The translations under genes and the position numbers were made by a program. Source: Tritrichomonas musculus (Eukaryota > Parabasalia > Tritrichomonadida > Tritrichomonadidae). From it: 64,000 nucleotides of DNA. Positions 51,801 through 61,200 of the stretch are shown here, piece by piece. The notes under the pieces were generated by a model. That model had not been told where the DNA came from. It saw only the letters and a list, made by a program, of their open reading frames with translations, and did not search any database. How positions within the stretch are numbered: position 1 is the first letter of the stretch; every line of letters begins with the position of its first letter. The stretch is taken from positions 186,001 to 250,000 of the forward strand of contig JAPFFF010000031.1 in NCBI GenBank assembly GCA_039105265.1. The letters run 5' to 3'.

Positions 51801-53342
51801 AACGATGGCGGTCTTTACATACAGAAACTCACAGATCGCCAGAAAGCTCTCACTATCAGACTCTACATTGCTTTGATGGAGTCTAACGATAAAAGCATCC
51901 GTGATATGGTCAAGGATTCTGATGAAGCCGAGATCATCTTCAGGGATGCTACCATCGACTTGACTTCACCGTTCTTGCACCTAAAAGTTAAAGACAATGG
52001 TGCGTTAGATGCAAAGCGTAACCGCGGGACGTCGAACATCTTAGCCCGATGTGTTAAAGCTTTGCACGACGCTAACATGGGTCTGATACTCAAAGATGAT
52101 ATGTTTACGCTCAAAGATCTGAATAGTAATGTCACATATGATGTTAACACCTCTAATGTTGTTAAACACATCATGAAAATCATGAGTGACCGTTACTATT
52201 CAGATCTTTGTCAGCACAAGATGAGAGGACATACATTCACGACATTGAAAAACTCACCATTGAGCAACTACTTCATGAAGCCCAATGCTTTGATGGCGGA
52301 CTCTGTTGTCAGATTCGCTATCAAAGCACGTACGAATACGCTCATGACAGCATCACTTGCTGCTCACAGAAACCCTCAAATGAGTAACCGTTGCACTCGT
52401 TGTGGACAGATTGAAACTCTCAATCACATCTTAAACGGGTGCAAGCGGTGCAAACACAAATTCACAAAGAGACACGACGAAGTTGTCAAGGTACTTTGCA
52501 AGTACCTTACCGAAAAGAAGAGAGTCATCGTGCATTGTAACCAAAGTGTTCGTGGACGCAGCAACGAACACATCACTGGTGACTCTGCTTCTCTCAGACC
52601 AGATGTATGGTGGTGGGACGGTGACCAGCTGAAGATAGCTGAATTCACCATCCCATACGGAATGTTATCTGGCGATGATGATGAATCCACCTTAGTCATA
52701 CGACGCAGAGAGAAGTTGAACAAGTACCAGAAGCTTGTCGATGATTGCAGAAACCAGTTGAACTGCAATGTGTCGCTATTTGTGTTCATTGTCTCCTCCC
52801 TCGGTGCAATACCCGATGACACCATCAATGAACTCAAGAAAGTGACAGTCACGACCAAAGACGCACTCAAACTTGCAGGGAGGATGGTAGCAGCCGCTTT
52901 ACGGGAATCTATGATATTGTACATTGATACTAAGATTAAGAAGAGGGTTAACGACAACAATGAAGATGAAGATAACGATAACGATAACGATAATGGTAAC
53001 GATTATGATAACGATGTTGAAATTGTTAATGTTCTTGATACTGATGGTGACGATGATTCTAATGATCTCAATGATACTAGCTCCAATGTTACCGACGGGG
53101 AGTCCGCAGACGATGAGTACAACTCTATCAACATCCTGGACGACGAAGAATGGCGGGAACTCATTGATGCAAGTGCGGATGTTGACAGGTCGGGCCCCCC
53201 GTCTGAGCTTGACACTACTGATGATGAAACTGACGTACTGGAAAATCCAGGCACCACCCCACTATGGAACCAAACTCAAGGTGCCGACCCTGCCTCCGCT
53301 ACCGAAGAGGAGGGAGTCCAACACTCCTCTTCTGAATTTTAG
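45876..53342 (+). CDS. R2-like retrotransposon polyprotein, lineage A copy 3 (intact, 2488 aa)
   Basis: The protein would bind the tRNA-Asn target, nick it and reverse transcribe its own RNA there. Parts in order: an uncharacterised N-terminus (1-365) with PPVGPAP and LLQSGVHYNP blocks shared by both lineages; 25 copies of an 18-residue repeat (366-818); an acidic Ser/Asp stretch; three C2H2 fingers starting near Cys 989, 1052 and 1117; an Arg-rich linker (RRRGEDSRRRRRQ); reverse transcriptase with Asp1706 (TIDFSDAF), GVKQGCPLSPTLF and YADD at 1805-1808; a CCHC knuckle (C2173, C2176, H2184, C2189); a restriction-like endonuclease with RPD at 2241-2243 and Glu2256; and an Asp/Asn-rich tail. 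Fingers plus RT plus CCHC plus C-terminal endonuclease define the R2-like group. At 2488 residues it is about twice the usual R2 length. Confidence 0.93.
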   Translation: MLFCTTKPRFSELALDADSIDTKIDDFGGNFSDDDGNGTPEFRSFSPQISTVDSPFNINYNKLATSPISRNSREINSKTHQNGDQFAPNTTQSNTQPRYVPNVPHNLPAQYSLTDRISYPTEQRHPPVGPAPINIRSTSQSDSNVSPDFSDSEEFRSDAHQSDSTSRPNCARNLIVPNTQRTTEVLLQSGVHYNPTNPEGGQNPSWFVITSDPSLAARSPLSYLAKDKSVEGVLVARGQMIISNGQPILDRNRPAVPASDAELSQKVLLPETFVHPSTVPAVPFNFCSFPRSPFVSHVYNVLNSLAVSFSCNIGCNNHFTDFSNHMSVMNTNMFNVNNSNSFTNNSFINNNISNYNVSHNNVNLVHHSVDVDNQTVESTAHVAHHSVDVDNRVVASMAHVAHHSVDVDNQIVASTAHVVHHNVDVDNQIVKSTAHVAHHSVDVDYQTVKSTALVANHAVDVDNQIVKSTAHVAHHAVDVDNQTVKSTAHVAHHAVDVDNQIVKSTAHVAHHAVDVDNQTVKSTAHVAHHAVDIDNQIVKSTAHVAHHSVDVDYQTVKSTALVANHAVDVDNQIVKSTAHVAHHAVDVDNQIVTSTAHVAHHTVDVDNQIVKSTAHVAHHAVDVDNQIVKSTAHVAHHAVDVDNQIVTSTAHVAHHAVDVDNQIVKSTAHVAHHAVDVDNQTVKSTAHVAHHAVDVDNQIVKSTAHVAHHAVDVDNQIVKSTAHVAHHAVDVDNQIVKSTAHVAHHAVDVDNQIVKSTAHVAHHAVDVDNRVVASTAHVTHHNVDVDNQTVTSTAHITHHSVGVDDRVVTSTAHIDHHQVVTKEKLFTSVIEVPKFVFEINEKVVPLFTLSGNHSLLNTFSNNNFLGSRTNSLGTQTTSNSSGTSSVVSGAEEFTDAHSHSEHSDHSDDDNHGGSDDNPSSPVGDNVSIDWIVSELAGVKTKTDMKSLIDILQVANIDTSPFANVSDVDTPIILLMYQKDRWLGVGQFYCPCCDKTFPTCASLSFHLKSTHTTNNIPLEQAAFEYIVGRKLRWKIDSPHLPPDAFHYRTIHVCPCSDCDYLVSRANSLSSHMGSSHQDMEALKREVGVFWAMSILHAKKHRKLLVASDVYHDLHGSLCMKCKDFVGRDKATVKQHTNRSHPQANVEGHRVQAIDISISVNWLSPETDDDEIREANTDLERIKIVRSENRVTQDDERQMPVQPRADESVDLQVMEDRRRGEDSRRRRRQAGFIPANERLPEAHLHSVSSSSEEDTHTIDEHPAHPASASIVDIESCLSKAENWKSRCMKEDDDFVHLPKLWGDRLAKHRKKFEEVFNSEVKDVLNWYNEAINLSDSLEKSSRMLLCEGMISKIILILRKSIRKFVRSARRGSDKIRRPHSLETPIQMKSASKFIAGIELLHSRIHITDEDLDQPQRNVIADIKEKLVRFLSQAPLEFSQLLGSGDLDSIDGLIYDEHYDERMKFIRAKLEELEILNNSPSSLGYKKFLQKFYAEDAKRTLDWFVLNDDTPECVVPVEDFENVYGSSWSDAAALGDDPDGVYTLQRRISSNNSDELKSLILNEEAILKAVRSRSNLSAVGCDGISNGVWKVGGSVTATIIKNVLCCMLDTGLFPEVLKMNKTVMLFKKGDPDDAHSWRPITITPTIYRMLMCHISRSLQTLNSKHRFISPSQKGFMRIPAGAAEHATVVDEMIHDAARNQKSLYITTIDFSDAFGSVPHKLIKKNLTDIGFDLSFVKTIINSYRDSSTKIISNNRRSNSICFRKGVKQGCPLSPTLFNICIEPLLARLNACKEDGYHWLDSATTVQAYADDIIVFSDSEVGMKNLLSVVEHFCSYAGDMKINCKKCHAFTYIAHNGSRSVLNDNFTIAGGRIDNISIQNNTTYLGLPIACKSSQRKHHVFRRIEDMTKDVIRITGSALRFTQAVDAIKRFVIPKIDYELMANTAPTNCLSRLDELIRGKLSKMIGAAGIPTAWFYTTKNDGGLYIQKLTDRQKALTIRLYIALMESNDKSIRDMVKDSDEAEIIFRDATIDLTSPFLHLKVKDNGALDAKRNRGTSNILARCVKALHDANMGLILKDDMFTLKDLNSNVTYDVNTSNVVKHIMKIMSDRYYSDLCQHKMRGHTFTTLKNSPLSNYFMKPNALMADSVVRFAIKARTNTLMTASLAAHRNPQMSNRCTRCGQIETLNHILNGCKRCKHKFTKRHDEVVKVLCKYLTEKKRVIVHCNQSVRGRSNEHITGDSASLRPDVWWWDGDQLKIAEFTIPYGMLSGDDDESTLVIRRREKLNKYQKLVDDCRNQLNCNVSLFVFIVSSLGAIPDDTINELKKVTVTTKDALKLAGRMVAAALRESMILYIDTKIKKRVNDNNEDEDNDNDNDNGNDYDNDVEIVNVLDTDGDDDSNDLNDTSSNVTDGESADDEYNSINILDDEEWRELIDASADVDRSGPPSELDTTDDETDVLENPGTTPLWNQTQGADPASATEEEGVQHSSSEF
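46980..48329 (+). repeat. 54-bp coding minisatellite, 25 units
   Basis: First GTTGAC at 46980, last-unit GTTGGC at 48276: 1296 bp, exactly 24 periods. Compared with copy 1, exactly 12 units (648 bp) are gained, and the ORF length difference equals this. A block with the variant units GTTGACTATCAGACT and GCCCTCGTTGCTAAT occurs twice (47200 and 47525 regions, 324 bp = 6 units apart), so at least one gain was a 6-unit duplication. Confidence 0.95.
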
Positions 53343-53470
53343 GCAGATTTTTTATTGGGGCCCGCCCCTTTTATTTTATTGTGAGTGAATCATCACTCTC
53401 GTTTATTAGTATTTTATACTTACTCTAATGATTAATAAACGAATTTACCACACGGGAGGAGATTTTTTTT

Positions 53471-54309
53471 CATTTTTATTTTCGAGGTTTTGGTTAACTT
53501 TAGCTACATATTCGTGATCAGCACCTTCTACTGAGTCGATTGATACCACTCTTCTCGACTTTTCTCAAAATTTTCAAAACTGATTTCAATTATATTAGAA
53601 CTCATATCACAAAGTCCGACCACTCGATATATCACTCAGTTATACTACCTTAGTTCATTACAATTTATCAATCTCAGCTCTTAACGTTATACTTGTCATT
53701 CGATCAGATATTTATTCTTTAACCAAAATCTCATTCTTTTACTCTTATGTTATTATTCTCCTCACTCTCATGTTGTTTATTCAGATTCCTTCGATCATAC
53801 TGTCTTATTGACTCTATTTTACATCTTTTATTTGCAGTATTTTACGTTATTTATAGACTATACATAGCTCAGATCGAAGTTAATTTACTCTCTTTGTTAT
53901 TGGAGTCGCCCTTTTTTACTGAGGCCACTTGATGTTCCTTATCTCTTCCGGGCCCTGAAGAGTGCTTGACGGCTGCCGATTAAACTTTGACGGATATATA
54001 TATCCTATTTAAGTTGCTATGGCTCAATGCGTCTATAGACTCAGCGGATGGATGCCCATGAGATCCATTCAGACGACGATCATATGGCTTTCAATTGTTG
54101 TTCGTTCATTATTCAATTAATACTCGTTCCCTCTCAATTAATTGAATATTTTTTTAATTGTTCTGTTGCTCCTTATGTTCAAGTTGGTCTCACTTTAAAG
54201 GTTTAAGCATACCTTTTTTCTTACAAAATTGCTTTTTTTGATTGAAAGTTTTGCGAACTTTCGCTTCCTTTTTGCTTTTATGCATTTCTAACCGCTTTTA
54301 ATAAACAAT
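53471..54309 (+). mobile_element. unit 8: short non-autonomous element, family S3 (S1-related)
   Basis: 839 bp. The first ~470 bp follow S1 closely. After the CTCTTC/GAAGAG hairpin the sequence switches to a block absent from units 1 and 2 (GCTTGACGGCTGCCGATTAA and onward), then rejoins S1 at the GGATGGAT/ATCCATTC hairpin. The 3' part is again different, with GAAAGTT-TTGCG-AACTTTC and the terminus CTTTTAATAAACAAT. The 5' stem-loop is weakened here (TCAG...CTGA, 4 bp). Confidence 0.8.
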
Positions 54310-54333
54310 CCACACGGGAGGAGATTTTTTTTT

Positions 54334-55181
54334 CATCTTTTTATTTTCGAGGTTTTGGTTAACTTTAGCTACATATTCGTGATCAGCACCTTCTACTGAG
54401 TCGATTGATACCACTCTTCTCGACTTTTCTCAAAATTTTCAAAACTGATTTCAATTATATTAGAACTCATATAACAAAGTCCGACCACTCGATATATCAC
54501 TCAGTTATACTACCTTAGTTCATTACAATTTATCAATCTCAGCTCTTAACGTTATACTTGTCATTCGATCAGAGATATATTCTTTAACCAAAATCTCATT
54601 CTTTTACTCTTATGTTATTATTCTCCTCACTCTCATGTCGTTTATTCCTTCGATCACGCTGTTCTCAGACTCCTTACATCCTTATTCAATTTTTCTCATC
54701 GCCTCATTTATCAGCGTTATACTTTTATGCTATTTTATTTATCCTTTGTACAGATCGAAGTAAAATAAATGTTTACGGAGTCATTTTTTTTACGAGGCCA
54801 CTTGATGATTCTTATCTCTTCCGGGCCCTCAAGAGTGCTTGACGGCTGCCGATTAAACTTTGACGGATATATATATCCTATTTAAGTTGCTATGGCTCAA
54901 TGCGTCTATAGACTCAACGGATGGATGCCCATGAGATCCATTCAAACGACGATCATATGGCTTTCAATTGTTGATCGTTCATTATTCAATTAATACTCGT
55001 TCCCTCTCAATTAATTGAATATTTTTTAATTGTTCTGTTGCTCCTTATGTTCAAGTTGGTCTCACTTTAAAGGTTTAAGCATACCTTTTTTTCTTACAAA
55101 ATTGCTTTTTTGATTGAAAGTTTTGCGAACTTTCGCTTCCTTTTTGCTTTTATGCATTTCTAACCGCTTTTAATAAACAAT
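54334..55181 (+). mobile_element. unit 9: short non-autonomous element, family S3
   Basis: 848 bp, equal to unit 8 at both ends. Between about 54640 and 54795 it carries a different segment from unit 8 (CTCAGACTCCTTACATCC and onward), closer in parts to S2. It is therefore a mosaic. The hairpin that is CTCTTC/GAAGAG elsewhere has one changed base in this copy (CAAGAG). Confidence 0.8.
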
Positions 55182-55216
55182 CCACACGGGAGGAGATTTT
55201 TTTTTATTTTGCAAAT

Positions 55217-58200
55217 ATGTTGATCTACCCAACGAAAAGTAGATTTTTGGAATCAGCAGAAGATGCTGATTCGTTTGATTCCACTCCGAAAAAAATCGGT
55301 GAAAATTTTTTTATTAATCGAGATATCATGACCGATAGGTGTCACAATCCTACCCATATTCACAACAGCAATTGCCATTCCGATAACAAATACGATGGAG
55401 GTTTTAAGATTCCTTGTTCTAGGGAACAGATATCCCATCATCCAAAACTCAATAAGTTCGACTTTTTCAAAGACAATTCGCTACTAGACGACCTTGACTC
55501 CTCGTATAAAACAAGATACGCAACTCAAATCTCACCCCGCAAAAAAGATACTAGCAGATATCCTAGTGATGATGTGAAGCTGCGGCTCCCGCCGGTTGGA
55601 CCAGCTTCGCAATCACTTTCCAAGTGTCCTGATGACGATATGACCAATTTCGAGCACATTAATTCAGATTCAGAAAAAAGTGATAATAGTGATCAAATTT
55701 CAATTTCCGATGAAGAAATTGAGGAACCTGAAACTATTTTCTGCAATTCAAATAATCCTTCTAGAGGGACAGAAGTGCTCTTACAGTCGGGTGTTCACTA
55801 TAACCCGTCGAATTCTGATGGAGTTCCTAACCCATCATGGATCGTTGTTACGTGCGATCCTTCATTGATTTCTCGTTGTCCTCTTGCTTATAATATGAAT
55901 GAGAAGTCATCCGAAGGAATTCTGGTTGCTCGAGGACAATTGATCATTTCCGATGAGCAACCAAAATTCGACAGGAATCGACCAGCAATCCCATCAACGG
56001 ATGAAGAACTTCGTTTAAATGCTTTTGATCCCTATTCTTTCGTTCCTTCGTCTAGCATTCGAACGGTTCCATTCAATTTTCACTCAAAATGTTCCCCGTT
56101 TGTTTCGCATGTGTCCAACATCGTTAATTCGCTCTTTCTCTCAGGAACATGCAACATCGGGTGCAACACATCTCACTTCACCGACATTTCACATCACATG
56201 TCATGGAGTTACATCAATAATAATAACTTTTATTTCCTTTCTTCGCAGCACATTGATACGCGTGATATTGTTAATTCTTACTCACCAAACTCAGCAGCTA
56301 ATATTAGTAGTCAATCAGCTGGTGCCATCTCTCAACCTGCTGACTCAAACACGTTTGAGAACAACCATGTTGTGAGTGCTGATACTCACAATGTTGAATC
56401 TGTTGCTAATCACGCTGTTGACGTTGACAATCAGATTGTCAAGTCAACAGCTCACGTCGCTCATCACGCTGTTGACATTGACAATCAGACTGTCAAGTCA
56501 ACAGCTCACGTCGCTCATCACGCTGTTGACGTTGACAATCAGATTGTCAAGTCAACAGCTCACGTCGCTCATCACGCTGTTGACGTTGACAATCAGATTG
56601 TCAAGTCAACAGCTCACGTCGCTCATCACGCTGTTGACGTTGACAATCAGATTGTCAAGTCAACAGCTCACGTCACTCATCACGCTGTTGACGTTGACAA
56701 TCAGATTGTCAAGTCAACAGCTCACGTCGCTCATCACGCTGTTGACGTTGACAATCAGATTGTCACGTCAACAGCTCACGTCTCTCATCACACTGTTGAC
56801 GTTGACAATCAGATTGTCAAGTCAACAGCTCACGTCGCTCATCACGCTGTTGACGTTGACAATCAGATTGTCACGTCAACAGCTCACGTCGCTCATCACA
56901 CTGTTGACGTTGACAATCAGATTGTCAAGTCAACAGCTCACGTCGCTCATCACGCTGTTGACGTTGACAATCAGATTGTCAAGTCAACAGCTCACGTCGC
57001 TCATCACGCTGTTGACGTTGACAATCAGACTGTCAAGTCAACAGCTCACGTCGCTCATCACGCTGTTGACGTTGACAATCAGATTGTCAAGTCAACAGCT
57101 CACGTCGCTCATCACGCTGTTGACGTTGACAATCAGACTGTCAAGTCAACAGCTCACGTCGCTCATCACGCTGTTGACGTTGACAATCAGATTGTCAAGT
57201 CAACAGCTCACGTCGCTCATCACGCTGTTGACGTTGACAATCAGATTGTCAAGTCAACAGCTCACGTCGCTCATCACGCTGTTGACGTTGACAATCAGAT
57301 TGTCACGTCAACAGCTCACGTCGCTCATCACACTGTTGACGTTGACAATCAGATTGTCAAGTCAACAGCTCACGTCGCTCATCACGCTGTTGACGTTGAC
57401 AATCGTGTTGTCAAGTCAACAGCTCACGTCGCTCATCACACTGTTGACGTTGACAATCAGACTGTCACGTCAACAGCTCACGTCGCTCATCACGCTGTTG
57501 ACGTTGACAATCGTGTTGTCGCGTCAACAGCTCACGTCGCTCATCACGCTGTTGACGTTGACAATCAGATTGTCAAGTCAACAGCTCACGTCGCTCATCA
57601 CGCTGTTGACGTTGACAATCAGATTGTCAAGTCAACAGCTCACGTCGCTCATCACGCTGTTGACGTTGACAATCAGATTGTCAAGTCAACAGCTCATGTC
57701 GCTCATCACGCTGTTGACGTTGATAATCGGGTTGTCAAGTCAACAGCTCATGTCGCTCATCACGCTGTTGACGTTGACAATCAGACTGTCAAGTCAACAG
57801 CTCACGTCGCTCATCACGCTGTTGACGTTGACAATCAGACTGTCACGTCAACAGCTCACGTCTCTCATCACGCTGTTGACGTTGACAATCAGATTGTCAA
57901 GTCAACAGCTCACGTCGCTCATCACGCTGTTGACGTTGACAATCAGATTGTCAAGTCAACAGCTCATGTCGCTCATCACGCTGTTGACGTTGATAATCGG
58001 GTTGTCAAGTCAACAGCTCACGTCGCTCATCACGCTGTTGACGTTGACAATCAGATTGTCAAGTCAACAGCTCACGTCGCTCATCACGCTGTTGACGTTG
58101 ACAATCAGACTGTCAAGTCAACAGCTCACGTCGCTCATCACGCTGTTGACGTTGACAATCAGACTGTCAAGTCAACAGCTCACGTCTCTCATCACGCTGT

Positions 58201-61200
58201 TGACGTTGACAATCAGATTGTCAAGTCAACAGCTCACGTCGCTCATCACGCTGTTGACGTTGACAATCAGATTGTCAAGTCAACAGCTCATGTCGCTCAT
58301 CACGCTGTTGACGTTGACAATCAGATTGTCAAGTCAACAGCTCACGTCGCTCATCACGCTGTTGACGTTGACAATCAGATTGTCAAGTCAACAGCTCACG
58401 TCGCTCATCACGCTGTTGACGTTGACAATCAGATTGTCAAGTCAACAGCTCACGTCGCTCATCACGCTGTTGACGTTGACAATCAGATTGTCACGTCAAC
58501 AGCTCACGTCGCTCATCACGCTGTTGACGTTGACAATCAGATTGTCAAGTCAACAGCTCACGTCGCTCATCACGCTGTTGACGTTGACAATCGTGTTGTC
58601 AAGTCAACAGCTCACGTCGCTCATCACACTGTTGACGTTGACAATCAGACTGTCACGTCAACAGCTCACGTCGCTCATCACGCTGTTGACGTTGACAATC
58701 GTGTTGTCGCGTCAACAGCTCACGTCGCTCATCACGCTGTTGACGTTGACAATCAGATTGTCAAGTCAACAGCTCACGTCGCTCATCACGCTGTTGACGT
58801 TGACAATCAGATTGTCAAGTCAACAGCTCACGTCGCTCATCACACTGTTGACGTTGACAATCAGATTGTCAAGTCAACAGCTCATGTCGCTCATCACGCT
58901 GTTGACGTTGATAATCGGGTTGTCAAGTCAACAGCTCATGTCGCTCATCACGCTGTTGACGTTGACAATCAGACTGTCAAGTCAACAGCTCACGTCGCTC
59001 ATCACGCTGTTGACGTTGACAATCAGACTGTCACGTCAACAGCTCACGTCTCTCATCACGCTGTTGACGTTGACAATCAGATTGTCAAGTCAACAGCTCA
59101 CGTCGCTCATCACGCTGTTGACGTTGACAATCAGATTGTCAAGTCAACAGCTCATGTCGCTCATCACGCTGTTGACGTTGATAATCGGGTTGTCAAGTCA
59201 ACAGCTCACGTCGCTCATCACGCTGTTGACGTTGACAATCAGATTGTCAAGTCAACAGCTCACGTCGCTCATCACGCTGTTGACGTTGACAATCAGACTG
59301 TCAAGTCAACAGCTCACGTCGCTCATCACGCTGTTGACGTTGACAATCAGACTGTCAAGTCAACAGCTCACGTCGCTCATCACGCTGTTGACGTTGACAA
59401 TCAGATTGTCAAGTCAACAGCTCACGTCGCTCATCACGCTGTTGACGTTGACAATCAGATTGTCAAGTCAACAGCTCATGTCGCTCATCACGCTGTTGAC
59501 GTTGACAATCAGATTGTCAAGTCAACAGCTCACGTCGCTCATCACGCTGTTGACGTTGACAATCAGATTGTCAAGTCAACAGCTCACGTCGCTCATCACG
59601 CTGTTGACGTTGACAATCAGACTGTCAAGTCAACAGCTCACGTCGCTCATCACGCTGTTGACGTTGACAATCAGATTGTCAAGTCAACAGCTCACGTCGC
59701 TCATCACGCTGTTGACGTTGACAATCAGATTGTCAAGTCAACAGCTCATGTCGCTCATCACGCTGTTGACGTTGACAATCAGACTGTCAAGTCAACAGCT
59801 CACGTCGCTCATCACGCTGTTGACGTTGACAATCAGATTGTCAAGTCAACAGCTCACGTCGCTCATCACGCTGTTGACGTTGACAATCAGATTGTCAAGT
59901 CAACAGCTCATGTCGCTCATCACGCTGTTGACGTTGACAATCAGATTGTCAAGTCAACAGCTCACGTCGCTCATCACGCTGTTGACGTTGACAATCAGAT
60001 TGTCAAGTCAACAGCTCACGTCGCTCATCACGCTGTTGACGTTGACAATCAGATTGTCAAGTCAACAGCTCACGTCGCTCATCACGCTGTTGACGTTGAC
60101 AATCGGGTTGTCGCGTCAACAGCTCACGTCACTCACCACAACGTTGACGTTGACAACCAAACCGTCACGTCAACGGCTCACATCACTCATCACGCTGTTG
60201 GCGTCGACGATCGGGTTGTCACGTCAACTGCTCACATCGATCATCATCAAGTAGTCACGAAGGAGAAAGTCATCACTTCCGTCATCGAAGTGCCTAAGTT
60301 CGTCTTCGAGTTCAATGAGAAGGTGGTCCCTTTATTTACTCTCGCAGGTGATCACTCATCATTCAATTCATCCTCTGACTCTCGAAGCAATTCATTAGGC
60401 ACACAGACTTCATCCACTAGTACGAGTAGTACTATTAGTGGTGCAGAAGACTTCTCCGAGGTGCGTTCTCAATCAGAACGCACCGATCACTCTGATGATG
60501 ATGATCGCAACGGTAGTAATGATGGATGTTCTTCACCGTCAAGGGACGATAGGATTTCTATTGAATGGATTGTGGATGAGCTGTCCAAAATCAATTCTAA
60601 AGCAGAATTGACCTCGCTCATCGACCAACTTCAGGTTGGTAATATTGACATGTCTCCTTTCGCTGATGTTGTTGATGTAAATGTTCCTATCGTCCTTCTG
60701 ATGTATCAGAAGTGTAGATGGTTGGGTGTTGGGCAGTTTTATTGCCCTTGTTGCGACAAAACGTTCCCTACATGTGCCTCGTTATCATTCCACTTGAGGT
60801 CGCTGCATGTAACGAATGGGGTTCCAATTGAACAGGCGGCTTTTGAATACATAATTGGTCGTAAGTTAAGATGGAAGATTGACTCGCCTCATCTTCCGGC
60901 AGATGCTCCACATTATCGGACCATTTACGTTTGTCCTGTGAGTGACTGTAACTATCTTGTGAGTCGGGCGAATTCGTTGAGCAGCCATATCGGTTCGGCT
61001 CATCAGGATCTTGAAGCTCTCAAAAGAGAAGTGGGTGTTTTCTGGGCAATGAACATCCTGCATGCTAGAAGATGCAGATGTTTACTTGCAACACGGGATG
61101 TCTTTCATGATCTGCGTGGTTCGATGTGTTCAACTTGCAGTGACTTCATTGGAAAAGACAAAGTCACTGTCAAGCAACACTCAAACAGATCTCATCCAGC

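Larger units (their letters stand above)
45865..53447 (+). mobile_element. unit 7: long R2-like non-LTR retrotransposon, lineage A (copy 3), apparently intact
   Basis: 7583 bp from AGTTTTCATATATG to GATTAATAAACGAATTTA, flanked by full target duplications. One uninterrupted ORF covers 98% of the element. A stem-loop AATTAGC-ACTCGAC-GCTGATT lies at 45910-45930 inside the ORF. Outside the minisatellite it is almost identical to unit 3. This is the best candidate for an active master copy. Confidence 0.93.
27580..55205 (+). repeat. tRNA-3'-end target duplications separating the array units (10 copies)
   Basis: CCACACGGGAGGAGA followed by 8-10 T occurs in the tRNA (27580-27604) and at 28471-28493, 29359-29382, 36333-36356, 37407-37430, 44767-44791, 45841-45864, 53448-53470, 54310-54333 and 55182-55205. 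No copy carries a substitution in the 15-base core; only the T number varies. Each is preceded by an element 3' end (AATAAAC plus 4-9 nt) and followed by an element 5' end. This is a target-site duplication of about 23-25 bp that starts at the last base of the T-loop and ends in the polymerase III terminator. Confidence 0.92.

Noticed and set aside
56376-60254. A 1292-codon open frame with repeats of LTSLITLLTLTIRLSSQQ, and shorter versions in the other copies
   Set aside because: It is the +1 frame of the 54-bp minisatellite. As 54 is a multiple of 3 and the unit has no stop in that frame, any expansion makes it long. It closes soon after the repeat, and the main frame carries all recognisable domains.
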